64,000 nucleotides of DNA from Guillardia theta CCMP2712 (GCF_000315625.1 NW_005434672.1:800937-864936), one strand, 5' to 3'; shown: positions 22,672 to 35,288, counted from the first letter of the stretch. Numbers and translations: made by a program. The notes: a model not told the origin generated them from the letters alone.

Positions 22672-25533
22672 ATGAACATTGTCTACGTACCGGCTGCCCA
22701 GGCACCTGAGGTATTGACGTGAAATGTGGCCAAATTCCGACTGAGCGTGGAAACTTGCAGGGCTACTACACATTCGAGTTACCCCTGATCCGTCGGAGGA
22801 GCTCGAGGAGCAAGAAAGCTCTTCTTGCCGCATGTGGGTCAGTCGCTATAGCCGCATGCGTGCTTTTGCTTTCCGGGGCAAGCACGAGGATGGAGGCGTT
22901 GACCAAGTGGGCAAAGACGTCGATTGTTGGCGACGCAAACATGTTAGCAACTTGGCGCAAGAGCAGAAGCAGCTTCTTGATGCAGCTCCCTGAGGAGTAC
23001 CCGGAATCAGTCAAAAAGGCCATGAACTTCAGCCAAGACCCCTGCGATAACTTCTTCGAGTTCTCTTGCGGAAGCTGGGTAGCACAGGCCCAGATCCCTC
23101 CCTCGCAAGGCGGGATTGCAATGGCGTGGGACGAGGCCGAAGACAAGTCATACGAGACCCTGCACTCGTTGATGTTGAAAGATTATCCTCAAGACTCCAA
23201 GTTTCGCAAGGTTCAGGATTGGTTTCATTCCTGCATGGATACGGAAAGGGTTGAGAGTTTGCATGCCCAACCCTTGCGTCCGTGGTTGGCGGTGGTAGAC
23301 GGGATCAAGAACCATGAGCAACTTTGGGATGCCATGGTGAAGTTGCAGCTCTGGAGCATTCCAACTCCCATCAGCCTGCAGGTGACTACCGATGAGAAGG
23401 ACCCGTCGGTGAACGACCTCTTCCTCGATGCTGGCGGGCTGATCCTGCCTGACGCCACCTACTACGATGATGAGGATGCAGACTCAGTCGCGGCCATGCA
23501 GTCTCTGAAGGAGTATGTCCATCGCATCGTGAAGCTTTCGGGTTACTCTGATGTCGAGGCGGAAGAGGCTGCCAACAGAACTCTTGAGATCGAGATGGCC
23601 TTCTCTGAAGCACAGTTCGAAGAGCCCGCCAAGGACCTTGACGACGGTTTCGACCATTACAACCTGACCCAGCTGGAGCAAAACTCTCCGCACATCCCCT
23701 GGGCCAAGTACTTTGCCGGGCTCAAGGCGGGTTGCGAGAGAGCAGGGGTCACATGCCTGTCAGATTTGAACGAGGGGAGGAAGAAGATCGTTTTAGACTC
23801 TCCTGTCTTCTACAGCACCCTCTCAGAAATGTTTGCCAACAATTCTGCTGAATACTGGGTCCCATACTTGCGAACGCATGTGATCTACAACCTGTCGCCG
23901 CTGCTCTCCTCCAACTTCCTGAACGCCACGTTCAAGCTGGATGCCGAGCTCGAGGGCACGGAAACTTTGCCGCCGCGATGGAAGAAATGTGTCGCAGCTG
24001 TCAAACACGCTCTGCCAGGGTTGACGGATCAGCTTTACATCCAGTCGGTCTTCCCACCCAAAGCCAAGCAAGACGCTGAGCAGATGATGGAGCAGCTCCG
24101 AGATTCTTTTATCGAAAACTTGGAGCATGTGTCGTGGATGGACAACGAGGCAAGAAGCCAGTGGAGGCTGTTGTTGTGCGTGACAAGCCATCCTTGCAGA
24201 CCAAGACTGCTGCGTTGGAGAAGGCCAAGAACATCGAGTTCAACATCGGCTCCCCCTCTTCGTGGTGCTTGATTGTGTTTCTGTGAATGCCGTGGACCAG
24301 CAGTCTGACGTTGCGCAGGTCAAAGATTTTGCAAGACTACCCCGTCTCGGCGCAGAGCTACTTCAACAACAGCATGCAAGCATATCATCGCCAGCAGATC
24401 CACATGCTCAGCAAAGTGGACAAGAAGGTAGACAGGAAAGAATGGAGTATGCGTGCTAGCACTGTAAATGCATACTACGACAACGGCGTCACGTCTCTCT
24501 TTGTGCCAGCAGCAGTGCTGCAGGTAGGCAAAGCCCAGACAGGGAGCGATGTTGACGCTGGTGCAGCCGCCCTTCTTCAGTGATACCTACAAGGCCGTGC
24601 GAAACTTTGGGGGGATCGGGTAGGAGGATGGCAGCCGGCAGCCATGGATCTGACGCCTCGTGGCAGCTGTGTGATGGGACATGAGTTCACACATGGCTTC
24701 GATAACACGGGGAGAAAGTTCGACGCGCACTCTCGCATGCGGGAGTGGTGGCAGAAGCCTGTAGTGTCGGTAGACTGCTGCTCTCTTCTTGTCTTGCAGG
24801 TTGACCTTGCTGAGCAGCGCTTCCGGGAACACTCTCACTGCATCGAGAAGCTCTACGACAACTTCGAGATCGCGGGCGAGAACGGTAAGGCCCCAGCCGC
24901 ACATGAGGACGTTTGCTTATGGCCGGGCAGTCGATGGGAACGGGACGCTGGGGGAGAACATCGCAGACATGGGGGGGCTGAAGATTTCGCTGCGAGCATG
25001 GGAGCACTTGCACACACAGGTAACTTTGACGCGCATGTGCGAATTGTGAGTCACCAGGATGGCAGACACACGGCGCTCCTCCGAGCCTGCAAGAGCAGCG
25101 ACTCTTCTTTGTCAGGTACCGTCGAGGAGAACGAGGCCCGCCGTCCTAACTGCTCTGCTCTGCAGCTTCGCTCAGAACTGGTGCGACAAGAACAGGCAGA
25201 AGGCTGAGGAGCAGGTGCCTTTCCCACCTGGTGCCTCGTCGATCCTCTAACGTTGACCCGCCCCAGACCGTCTTGACGGACGAGCATAGTCCCAACATCT
25301 TCCGTGTCAACGGGCCCGTGTCTCAGAACCCTGACTTCGCCCAGGCCTTCGGTTTGCGTTTCTTGCCCGATCCGTCTTGCACTGAGCATGAGGCTGCAGG
25401 ATGCCCCGTTGGTTCGCCCATGAACCCCAACCACAGGTGTGTCCTCTGGAAGGACGTTGCGCCCTCCGAGGAGCTGCTCTTCCGCAAGCTTGAGAAGGAC
25501 CGCAAGCTCCGAGCCTTGCGGTCGGACAGATAG
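22672..25533 (+). CDS. M13-family (neprilysin-like) zinc metallopeptidase, type II membrane protein
   Basis: Neprilysin-type enzymes cleave small peptides outside the cell or in secretory compartments. Exon 1 (22672-22710, [13 protein letters not shown]) splices at 22761 to [13 protein letters not shown]. The signal anchor [20 protein letters not shown] follows. The M13 N-domain is recognisable from [15 protein letters not shown] and [18 protein letters not shown]. Later exons give [19 protein letters not shown] (substrate-binding NAYY), [19 protein letters not shown] (HExxH zinc motif, 24680-24694), [10 protein letters not shown] (third zinc ligand, about 24950), [10 protein letters not shown] and PDFAQAF. 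It ends NPNHRCVLW plus an extra [19 protein letters not shown] tail. The upstream 22719 frame begins with GTG, so the start lies in the small upstream exon. About seven introns are present, and several borders are approximate. Confidence 0.9.
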
Positions 25534-26418
25534 ATCATCAATAGTCACTCCCCGCCGCTGCTCTACCATCAGTCCTTGTCTTCCTCACCAGATCTTGATG
25601 CTTCTGGAGGCTGAGTCCCCGGCTTCCGAAGCTGGGCTAGGCTTCTGTTTCAAGCTGTACATATGTATCTTGCCTTGAGGTTACTTAACAGTAATGAAAG
25701 TCACATTCACTGTAACGGGGTGGGCGGGGCCGTGCTGAGCCACAGCCTGTATCATGAACGGTGCCGGACTCGGAGGCTCATCAGGACAGGCTGCCACACC
25801 ATGGCAAAGATTCATTCGGCCGCACTCGCGCCGGCACGGTGAAGCTGCTGGGGCACCGGCGCCGGGCCCCGGGGGTCTGCCTGGGCACTGCCTGGGGTCG
25901 CGCAGGGGGTCGCGCCGCCGTGCCACGGTGTAGGTTGAAGGTGGGATGAGGGCTCCATACTGTTGACGAAGCCAGTTGAAGTCGAAGAGTTGGATCAGTC
26001 ATCTATAACCGTTTTCCGTTACTCAAGACGAGGCGGCTTTTCGTGAGGAATGGCGGGTCAGTGCGCGGGGAGAGGACAGGAAGGGAGAGGGAAAAGGCGA
26101 TGCCCGCGCCGAGATCATGGCGGGAGCCTGTAGGTCACAACCAGAAACAAAGAATCTCCCCCCCTCGATAGCTCACCACTTGTCTCGCTCCTCCGCTGGT
26201 TAGGTGGAAGCCTCAAGCTTGCCGAGAGAGCAGGAGGGCTTGCCTCGAGTGCCTGCCCGCTATCGAGACACCAACGACCACTCGACCCGTTACTGACTCG
26301 AACACCAGAGAAGAAGTGCATCGTGTGAGTTCTGGGAAGGATGAGAGCCAGCTTTCCTGTTGCGTTCAGGCCTTTCGCCTGTGACCACCTTTCAACCTGA
26401 TCCCGGCGTTGAGATGAC
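25534..26418. other. Intergenic spacer
   Basis: This is about 0.9 kb of mixed sequence. About 25840-25930 is GC-rich (GGGCCCCGGGGG). No gene, RNA or strong repeat is seen. It should contain the end of the M13 transcript and the promoter of the next gene. Confidence 0.4.
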
Positions 26419-29400
26419 ATGAGGGAACGGAAAAAGCTCTTGTTCCTCGTATGTGCAAGCATCCTGTGCGTTGCACGTGCGCCATCACCTATCCTTCCCC
26501 AGCATATAACATCCGCTGATCCCTTCAACCCGGAGGCAGCATCGAGCTGGACCAATCAGGTTTATCCGCCTCAGTTCCAGGACAAGAATGGGCGGTGGCT
26601 TTACCTGCCGTCAGTGGGGACGCAGCCTTACATCTCGATCTTCATCATCCAGTCGAGCGCCTGCGGCTACATGTATGTGAAGTCCAAGGCTGAACTCCCG
26701 ACGTTGGGCTCGAGGATCCGACTTAGCGCCAACCTTGACCTCGTCTTTTCTGTGCAGAAGGTATTTGATGGGGCGAAGCAACCTGCTGGGTCTGTGCTGG
26801 ATTCTAGCGCAGCGTTTGCTTATGTCTGCAGCGCCGACGGGAAGTCGTACAAGCTGAACAATGCTCCTGGACGATGGACGCTGGATTTGTTGTTACCGGC
26901 TCAGTATGGCCTTCCAGACCTCTCCGACACCGGTGTGGCGGCTCCGCCACAATTCTACGAGGTCGACACATCTCTGAATGCGACAGATCCTTTCCTTGTG
27001 TGTCCCAGAGCAAGCAACTGTCTAGCAGACACCCAGTTCGTATGTGACAAGTTCGGTTCAGACCTCTACTTCGCGATCCATTGCTCATGTCGACCGACCG
27101 AGTCTGCAAAGTCTTGGAACGGCTCGTTGATGAGCTTCTCTGACTCAAGTGACATCGTCGGTGCTCTCCCCCTTCGGGTGTGGACTTCTACTGCAAACAC
27201 CGTGATAAGGTATACCACGGACGGCACCGATCCAAATGAGGACTACGGGAATCTTGTTTATTCGGGGGATACAATATGTTTGAGCCACAGTGGGATCATC
27301 AAAGCTGTCAGCTACTTTCCAAGGATGCTGGGAGAGACCGTGAGAAGGAGCAGGATCGCTCAGACCCCTTACACCATGATTCGGATGGTGGAGCCGAGGA
27401 TGAGGATCTTGCCAGTGGGTCACTACCAAGAAATGCTTCAGCTTGTGAACGAGCCTTGCCCGCTGGATGGCAGCGGAGGTTATCTCTCAGTGCAGTTCGT
27501 TGATAGCTACAGGATTATGCGCAGCACAGGGTGCCCTACTTATCCTGTCTCTGCAGGAACAGGGCCGGCTTTGGCTACTTACAGGAGCTGGGAATTTCAC
27601 TTCCCATCGATTCCGACATTGATGAACGAATCGATGTTGGTTGTGAACCTTACAGGCATCATCGGGATTGCGATCAACGGAGTCCCCATGTTCGCTGCGC
27701 CGGATTCGCTCCAAGACTCTTCGTACCAGGAGGAATTGAGCCTCCGTGACAGTTGCGGAGGCTTGCCCTTCACAGTATCATGCGAGGCATCTTCCTGCTC
27801 GGACCCATCGAGTTTCAGCTACACCCTTGAAGGGCTGTATCACTATCGACCTTTTTCTCCTTGTCTCTTCACCAACGAATCGGATGGCCATTCTTCTCTT
27901 CTGGGCTTCAAGCTCGACGGGATCCCAGTCTACGGTCCCTTCCAGTCTGTGAATCAGTTTCCGAGCGACTTGGACGAATGCGGCGGGCATGTAGATCCTG
28001 TCCACAAGTTCTATCACTATCACGCCGTCCTTGACAGACCTCAACTGATGAGTTGCTTCAAGGGATGTGTCACCGCAGACATGATCGTTCATCTGAATCC
28101 GCTCCTGGCTCAATCCCTTGGTTCACACTGCGTGCCTGCTGCAGTCCAGCATGTTCAGGCCTACACTTCCTTCCTCCATCGCCAGATTCCTGGGGCAGTG
28201 CTAGAGTCATCGCTGCTCTTCCCGGGGAACTACTCCAGCTACATGAGCGTGGAGATCTCGTGCTCGTCCTTCGAAGGGGTCGGGGTTGTTGTCTACAACG
28301 TGACCGGCAGCAAGTACCTCCGATGCGAGGCGATGGACTGCGTCAAGGTAGTCGGGGAAAGCACGAGCGGGCGAGCTATCGGAAGAGCTCAGGTCGTTGT
28401 CTACGACAGGGCGGTCGTGTCTGCTCGGTGTGAAAGTCCAGGGTTGGAGCCAAGTCGCGTCTTGGCGACGCAGGAGCTCAAGGTTTACGACGTTGCGTTC
28501 AACCCACTGTGGGAGTCCACGAAGGGGCTGTGGAACTTCACGGATCGATCGACGTATCATGGGCTCTATCAGCGACAAAGGTCCATCGTGCAGGGGGGAT
28601 GTACAGAGCTGTACGACACCGTCGTCTCCCCGTCGCTGGTGCTGGACTTGACCGGCAGGATGGGCGACCTCCTCTTATCCCCTCCGTCGTGCATCACGAC
28701 AGCCCCTGTGTGGAATGCTCAGGACCAGCCCTCCCTCTTCAACATGACCTCCGACATGCTGGGACTGAGCGGCCTCGTCTTCGATCAAACCATCGCTGTC
28801 AACGGCCTCGTTGTCCCGTCGTCTGCCAGTGACCTCGTGGCCTCTGGGAAGCTCCCTCGCTCCTCGATGACGCTCGAGCTCTGGGTCGGTGGGGTGGACC
28901 TCTCCAAGGGCAGCGGGATCTTCTGTGGGATCGTGTCGTTGCGGCCTGGCTTCCTGGGGAAGGGTTGGTATGTGGGCTACGACGTGGTGAGAGTGGGAGT
29001 GGAGGACTTGGTTGAGATCTACTTCTCCATCTCCTCAGAGGGGAGCGATGTCCATGGGAGGGGAGGGCTGCGGACGGTCAGGAAGCGGTACCCGAGCTCG
29101 CTCCTCTCCGGATGGACCCATGTCGTGTGTGTTTACGATGCATCTGAATTATTTTTGTACATTAACGGGGAGCTAGATGCAGTCCAGAAAGCATGCGATT
29201 CGGACTTCTGCGGGAATATAACTTACCCTGTCATCGACAATCTATTCATCAAAGAGAATGTATACTTCTCTGTCGGAAAGTTACACCTTAACAACAAGAA
29301 TGTATGGCTCAACGGCGTCTTCGGCTTGTTGAGGATCATGGAAAGTGTCCTCAACCCAATGCAGATCAAGGCCTCGTCTATGCGGATCAACTACAAGCTT

Positions 29401-30370
29401 GACATCTCTCCGTGTCCAGTCGGTTCCTACGGGGACTACGAGGGAGTCAGACCTTGTCTTCCCTGTCCTGTCGGTTACTTCTCCTCCCTTGCCGGCCAGT
29501 CTCAGTGCTCACCCTGTCCTCCTGGAAGTTACGCGGACGAGACCGGGCTGGTGGCCTGCAAGGCATGTCCTGACGGCGTCATGACTCCTTCAGCCGCGTC
29601 CACCAGTCTCGCCAAATGTACAGGCCCAGCCTTCTGCGGGAACTTTCTGGACAACTGCGACCTGCATGCCTCCTGCCACGACGTCCCTGGTTCCTTCGAG
29701 TGTGCTTGCAGCCAAGGGTTCGTGGGGGACGGGGTGACTTGCGATGCGGTCTGCGGCGACGGGCTGGTGGTGGACGGAGAGGAGTGTGACGATGGCAACA
29801 CGTGGGACCTTGACGGCTGCAGCTCCAACTGTTCGCTCGAGGGGGGTTACACCTGCTCGGCCGTTGGAGGGATCGGGAGCTGCTTGTGTGTCCTGTCCTC
29901 CAGTGAATGCTGCATGCGGGAGTATTGGGGCTGTCTGTCAAATCGTCTTGCTTGCGACTCGGATTGCTTTCAGAATCTCAACGTCTGCTTTCAGAAGAAT
30001 TCAAACTCTCTCTCGTACAAGGTAAGAACCTCTCTTGATCCCGTTCCTCTTCTCTCCTTCGACCTTGGGTTCAACTTCCTCCACGTCTACCTCACTACTT
30101 CTTTGCCCTTCCCCTCCTCCTCTCCTTCACGTCTTCTTGACTTTGTCTGCACAGGACAACCAAGCTTCGGCTGGTCCGGGGCTGATCCAGTGGGAGTCCT
30201 TGTTCCGGTCCAACTGTGACCCTGGGAGGATGAAAGTCTGTTACGAGACGTTCTCTTACTGCAAGTTCTCGACGAGCTCGCTCGCTTCTCCTGCGGCTCC
30301 CTCGTCGTGTCCTTCAGTCGACTGTGTCGACGGGTACGCCAAGTGCATTAACACGGAGGCATGTAGATAG
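26419..30370 (+). CDS. Large secreted multidomain protein (YHYH, LamG-like, Cys-rich, EGF-like)
   Basis: Exon 1 (26419-30021, 1201 codons) and exon 2 (30155-30370) give about 1272 residues. A signal peptide (LLFLVCASILCVARA) opens the protein. A chitobiase-like segment (TVIRYTTDGTDPNEDYGN) lies near residue 260. A YHYH domain follows, with GFKLDGIPVYGPF, LDECGGHVDP and KFYHYHA near residue 530. A concanavalin/LamG-like fold is suggested at residues about 810-990 (MTLELWVGGVDLSKGSG; GWTHVVCVYDASELFLYING). Next come ephrin-receptor-like Cys-rich repeats (CPCPVGYFSSLAGQSQC; CPPGSYADETGLVACKAC), an EGF-like module (DNCDLHASCHDVPGSFEC) and a DUF4215-like repeat (CGDGLVVDGEECDDGNTWD). No membrane anchor is seen. 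The role is probably extracellular matrix or surface recognition. Domain names come from motif recognition. Confidence 0.85.
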
Positions 30371-30630
30371 CAAGGTGGGGGGGAAGGAGCCATTGTACTT
30401 TTGTTTACAGTTATTCTTAGTCTTATCAGAGTTGTTGGGGTTCACAAATCTAATTCTTTCCAATGTGAATAGATTATCTTTACAACATTTCCACACCACC
30501 GAAACTCTCCCCCACGTTGCCAGTCAGCCCCAACAGCCCTCACCCTCCCCAGCTTCCTGCCGTGTCTACCTCGTCCTAATTCGCCTGCTCCTCTACAACC
30601 CTCACTGCCCAGTCTCGGTATTCTCCTCGC
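30371..30630. other. Intergenic spacer between convergent genes
   Basis: Only 260 bp separate the stop codons of the secreted protein and the desaturase. It presumably holds both polyadenylation regions. Nothing else is seen. Confidence 0.4.
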
Positions 30631-31867
30631 CTACTTCGACTTGTTGGTCTCGAGAGTCGATCGTTTCACCCTGCTGAGAGGGCTGATCGAATCGTCGAAG
30701 ATATACCGGAAGATCGCTCCCGGCCAGGACTTGCACTGAGGGAGGTCATCGTAGAATTCGGGAGCAATCTTGCGCAGCTGAACAGGAGGCATTGTGTTAG
30801 CGAGCAGGGAAGAGGAAGAGGAGGAGGAGGAGAGGAGATACAAGGCAGTCAAGAAGGAGGACAGAAGAAGAGACAGATGGATAGATACAGAGACAGACGG
30901 GGAGGGAGAGAGAGGGAGGAGGAGGAGAGGTAAGAGCAGGTGAGGACTGAGAGGAATTACCTTGGGCAAGTTGCTCCAAGGGATGTTAGGGAAGTCATGG
31001 TGTTCGTTGTGATATCCAACGTTGTATGCTAACCAGTTCAAGGCCCCGTAGTAGGAGTACGTCTCAGCGGTTCCTTCCATCACGTAGTGCTCTGCGATGA
31101 AGTGCCCTGCTGTCGGGTGGATGCTTCCCGCGAAGAATGTGGAGAGGAGGAAGTAGAGCATGACCTTGATACCGAACATGTACATCATACCCAGGTCGAA
31201 GGCGATCTGCCAAGCATCGGCGTCAACGCGTGTTTAAGAGCAGCAAGCATGTTTCAACAACCTGCACGGCCCAGTTCAAGGCGATCCACGAGTCCTTGGG
31301 AACCAGGGACGGCTTCACGCACATCGGCCTGAAGGCGTATGCGAAGATCTGAAAGAACATAAAGACGGCTTTCTTCACCGTGTGCTCCAAGTACGAGTGA
31401 GAGGTCTTGGTGATCAACCATGCCTCCAATGCAGTCGGAATATCCGTGTCGACACCATCCTCCCCTTGATATCTATGATGTTCCATGTGGTACGGCTTGA
31501 AAGTAATGCTATATGGGATGCCAATCGGCAAGTTCGCAATGATTCCGCACAGCTTGTTGTGTTCAGACTTCTTGAATCCCAAGTTGTGTGAGAGCTCGTG
31601 GATGGCGAGGAAGAGCGAGTGATTGATCGTGGCACCAACAACGTAGACGACAACCAGGTAGGCGACCCAAGACCATTCCAGAGTGAATACAGAAAGAGCT
31701 ACCTGAGCTCCGACGGAGAGCATGACGAGGTACTTGGTGAGAGGCTCATGGCGCATGAGCTGCTTCACCTCAGGATGGGCCTTAAGGATCTTCTCCTTCC
31801 TCGTCGCATGAGGCTCTGACTGCTCGCTCCTAAAGAAGTCTCCTCGTCGCTGCCCGCCGCCGCCCAT
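30631..31867 (-). CDS. DEGS1: Sphingolipid delta-4 desaturase (DES family)
   Basis: DES enzymes introduce the 4,5 double bond into dihydroceramide in the ER. Three exons are clear: 31262-31867, 30961-31206 and 30631-30777, with GT-AG introns of 55 and 183 nt. The three histidine boxes are present: HELSHN, HMEHHRYQGEDGVDTD and YNVGYHNEHHDFP. Family landmarks include ANLPIGIPYSITFKPYHMEH, HPTAGHFIAEHY, ETYSYYGALNWL and, near the end, DDSISPLSRVKR. Start Met 31867 (MGGGGQRRGDFF) matches the family's short N-terminus. A longer in-frame extension to 31960 exists but is proline-rich and overlaps a G-rich repeat, so it was not chosen. Hydrophobic spans flank the boxes as expected. Confidence 0.92.
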
Positions 31868-32640
31868 GCCGGTCTGCTCTTGCGTGGGTGGAAGTGAAGG
31901 TCTACCCGAGGGGGTAGTGTCAGATTGAGGGTAGGTAGGGGTAGTCAATGGTAGGGTCACTCAAATACATGGTGGGAGGTTGAGTCAAATTCCAATATGA
32001 GATTAGGTGGCTCAAGTGGGGTCCTAATGGTAGATGAGGGGTAGGGGTACTGTTAAGTGCCTCTATCAAAGGGTTGCTGGGTATCGTGGTCATCGATGAC
32101 CTCCATAGGGGTGGGGGTCCTACCTCCTGACGCTCAAGGCGAAGGTGCCAGGGAAATCAGGGGGTTAGATGGGGTGGGGTGGTGAAAGTCCAGGGTAGGG
32201 GTGAATTTTCGGTCAAATGATGGGTAGTAGGTTGTGTAGGCTGAAGGGATAATGAGATTTATGAGGTAGGGGTCAATATTCTTCTTCTGAGACTGTTGAA
32301 GTGTGGGGTACACAAGAGTAAAATAGGGGGTGAGGGTATTATCGACAGGGGTACAAAAAGGATGTAATTGCGATCTGGGGTGGGTGGTATAGGTTTCTGT
32401 CAACCGCCACGTTTCAGATTTCAAATTCTCCATTGCCATTTTGATTCAAAATGATTTGAAATAATCTACCGGGAAATTGTCTTTCTAATTTCAATATTCA
32501 ACAAAACATTACAAAATATATGAAATTTTCTTAATTCTGTTCGTTTGCCTTAATTATGTCCACAATTTAGCTTAATTTCAACTCATTTTAACAGTCTGAG
32601 GCGGACCCAAGTCTCGATCCCCTTTGGGGGATGCATTTAT
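31868..32640. repeat. TACCCC/GGGGTA-type and AT-rich spacer
   Basis: About 31890-32420 is G-rich with many GTAGGGG, GGGGTAC and GGGTGG words. About 32430-32620 changes to AT-rich sequence with AATTTCA and GAAATT words, like the block near 8.5 kb. No gene is supported. Confidence 0.55.
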
Positions 32641-32877
32641 TCAAAGTACCGGTCTAAATGAGCGACAGAAAGGGGGTAGATCAGGTGGGTTCCGAGGGTC
32701 CCTTGCCCCGATCGAAGCGACAATGGCGGGAAAATAGCGAGGAGGCGAAACGAGGACGAGGAGACGAACGCAGGAGCAGAGGAGAGAAAAGCGAAACATT
32801 GGAAGTTTTTTTGAACCTGATTCAGTCGAGGTGAGATGAAAGCCTTGCTCTGAGGACTTTGGCTTGACAAGGCGGAC

Positions 32878-35288
32878 ATGGTGCCTGAAAGGATTTTGGC
32901 TGCCACGGCCTTCACTGTGATAACATCATTGGTAGACACGACCCCTCTCTTCTCTCGTGCGGATTCGTATAGCAAGATATATTTGATGCCTGTGGAGGTG
33001 TGATATGATGGTTATCGGACGTGCCGTGAAGAAAGGAATGCTCAGACTGTTAACCGTCTCTTTGCTCCTTGGTTGGGGTTCGTCGCTCAGTCATCAGGAT
33101 CTCCATCGAACCAGCAACCGAGATCCCGCTTGTCATGCAGGCACACAACTACCCTTCCTCTATGTCTGATGTACCTTGATTCTTTTCACTTCCCCAATGA
33201 CTACCTCCCACTTTCCTTGCTCGACTTTTCCTGTACGTCCCTTCCCCCCCCCGCTTTCCCTCCCCCCCACCTCCACCCCCTCTCCTTCGTCCTTGTTCTC
33301 GTCCTCGTCCTCTTTCCCAGCAGCAAATCTCCTCGCATCTCCCCCCTCACTCTCCCCTTTTCTATCACTGCCTTCTGTCATACATGCGAGATATGACTCT
33401 TCTGTCGCTCACAGGCGATGCTCGTCGAGCTCATTCAATGAGTTTCTGCCTTCCTTCTCCCACCGACAGAGCCAGGCGTCTCGACGTCTCAGGATCATAC
33501 CCTCCTCCTCCCTCCTCCGTCCCTCCTCCGCCTCCTCCGCCTCCTCCGCCTCCTCCGCCTCCTCCGCCTCCTCCGCCTCCTCCATCCTCCTCTACACATC
33601 CAGGTAACACTAACTGATCTGCGATGAAACCGGTTGAACCAGCATAGGGCTGCGAGGGGGCTGCAAGAACGAGACTGCGGGAGTTGAGGTGAACGCAGTC
33701 GATGGTAGTGTGCCAAGACTGACTGGAGGAGACGCAGGAGTTGTGGTGGCAGAGCCTGCCAGGAGGGAGGATGAATCCGATCTACTGGTGGTGGAGAGTG
33801 AAGGAGGGGGGCCCGTACACCAAGTACGGCACATACCACATCAACCCGCTGTGCAAGATAGTGGCGGTGAGCAGAGCCAGTCGGAGAGGGAGCGTACTGA
33901 TGTGCTGCCTTCGTTGCAGTTCTCTATGAAGAACATGCTTCACCTTCAGGCCTGTGCGCTCATCGGTCAGTTCTCGAAGCTCCTGGACAAGGGCCTCCGT
34001 CCAGTCGTCACGAGTGAGAACTGGTGGGACATCTGGTACTACAGCATCTTCTCTGTCATTCACCTCCGGCAAATTTTCTATATCCTGCAAGATCAGCGGC
34101 CGATACAGTTCGAGCAAGACGACCTCGAGCTCTACGAGCTCGTCTTCCAGGTGTTAGCTACATCTGGATCTTTTCCCTCCTTGCGCTTGTGCTTGTTGTC
34201 ATCGTCATCCTTGTCTTTGTCATTATCGTTGATCTCAGTGCTCCTGATTCCATTGCAGAACAATCAGTTCTCTCCTCGTCAGTTCGACAAGCTCCGGGCG
34301 CTTGCCAGGTAACAGCAAACTGACGTGATGACGTCATCTCATCTTCTCCTGCCAGCAAGAGGCAGGCCAAAGCCGGAACGCTTCTAGTTCCTCCTGGTCA
34401 GGCGATCCGAGAGCTGACCATCGTCGTCAAGGGAGAGTGCGAGGTTATGGTGGGGGGCCACCGAGCGAACGTGATCCGTCCGGGAGGCTTCCTGGGGGAG
34501 TTGGAGTTCCTGCAGGTGGGGAGGAGGAGAGAGTAGTTGTCTCTGCTTGTCGATGGTGAACAGAGTGGCGGCAGGGGGAGGAGAAGGAGAAGGAGAAGGA
34601 GGGCGTTCACGAAGCAAAGCTGCCGGAGGGGAACAGCACGTTTGACATGCTTGTCCGCGCGAGGTCGCAGATCACCTACTTCTCCTGGAACTTCGAGGTG
34701 CTCGAGAAGTTTCTGAGGAAATCGGAGAACAAGCAGGTGAGGTGAGGGCGGGCGGTTGCTTTCCGCTAATGACAAGAGGAAGATCGCCCTGAGACTGGAA
34801 GCCATCTTGGCGAAGGAGCTTGCAAACAAAGTAAGGATGATGATGATGGTGGTGATGATGGTGGTGATGGTGGTGGTGGTGATGATGATGAAGAGGAGGA
34901 GGAAGAAGATAATGATGAATAATGAGATAATTGAGAAGGCCAAGATGTCGATCAGGGAGTTGATGATAGTGATGATGATTACGGTCACGGAGTCGAATAT
35001 GGTGGAACAGGAAGGGGGAAGCTCTGATTGTGAGCATCCAGGTGCTCGAAACCGAGTCGGAGACGGATCGGCCGAGCATGCCGCAATCATCAGCCGAAGA
35101 CATCTTCGACTCCTTCAAATCAAGCTTACAGGGCAACAGGTGCCCGGCTCCTCTCCTCTCGAATGCACCAGCTGACTGAGTGGCAGATCAACGTCATCCA
35201 TCCTGTGGAAGAAGATGTCAGAATGGTGCGACATGTTCCCTTTCTCTCAAACTCGCTCTGACTGCAGGTCAGGTTTACAAGCGGATAA
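32878..35288 (+). CDS. Popeye-like cyclic-nucleotide-binding-fold protein
   Basis: Exons are joined by GT-AG introns. The core reads VIHLRQIFYILQDQRPIQFE, LELYELVFQ, NNQFSPRQFDKLRALAS, KRQAKAGTLLVPPG, IRELTIVVKGECEVMVGG and RANVIRPGGFLGELEFL. This follows the Popeye domain order (aromatic pre-helix, ELYxxLF, CNBD-like beta roll). Vertebrate Popeye proteins bind cAMP and sit in membranes by three spans; no such spans are obvious here. Downstream exons give STFDMLVRARSQITYFSWNF, KIALRLEAILAKELANK, then VLETESETDRPSMPQSSAED, INVIHPVEEDVRM and VRFTSG with TAA at 35286-35288. A plausible first exon is 32878-32997 (MVPERILAATAFTVITSLVD). The exons between 33000 and 33900 are not resolved. Confidence 0.65.
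33510..33592. repeat. (CCTCCG)n repeat within the Popeye-like gene
   Basis: About a dozen CCTCCG or CCTCCT units lie between unresolved 5' exons. The position is probably intronic. Confidence 0.85.
34828..34985. repeat. GATGATGGT-type trinucleotide-rich intron
   Basis: An intron starting GTAAGGATGATG after ELANK is filled with GATGATG, GGTGGTGATG and AAGAGGAGG runs. It is low complexity and non-coding. Confidence 0.7.

Noticed and set aside
22719-22760. GTG start for the M13 peptidase
   Set aside because: Eukaryotic genes rarely start at GTG. An ATG exon at 22672-22710 splices in phase into the same reading frame.
31868-31960. N-terminal extension of the desaturase
   Set aside because: It is proline/threonine-rich and overlaps the G-rich spacer repeat. 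Family members start at the position corresponding to Met 31867.
33495-33839. Minus-strand arginine-rich frame over the CCTCCG repeat
   Set aside because: It arises from the repeat and overlaps the plus-strand Popeye-like exons. No protein features are seen.
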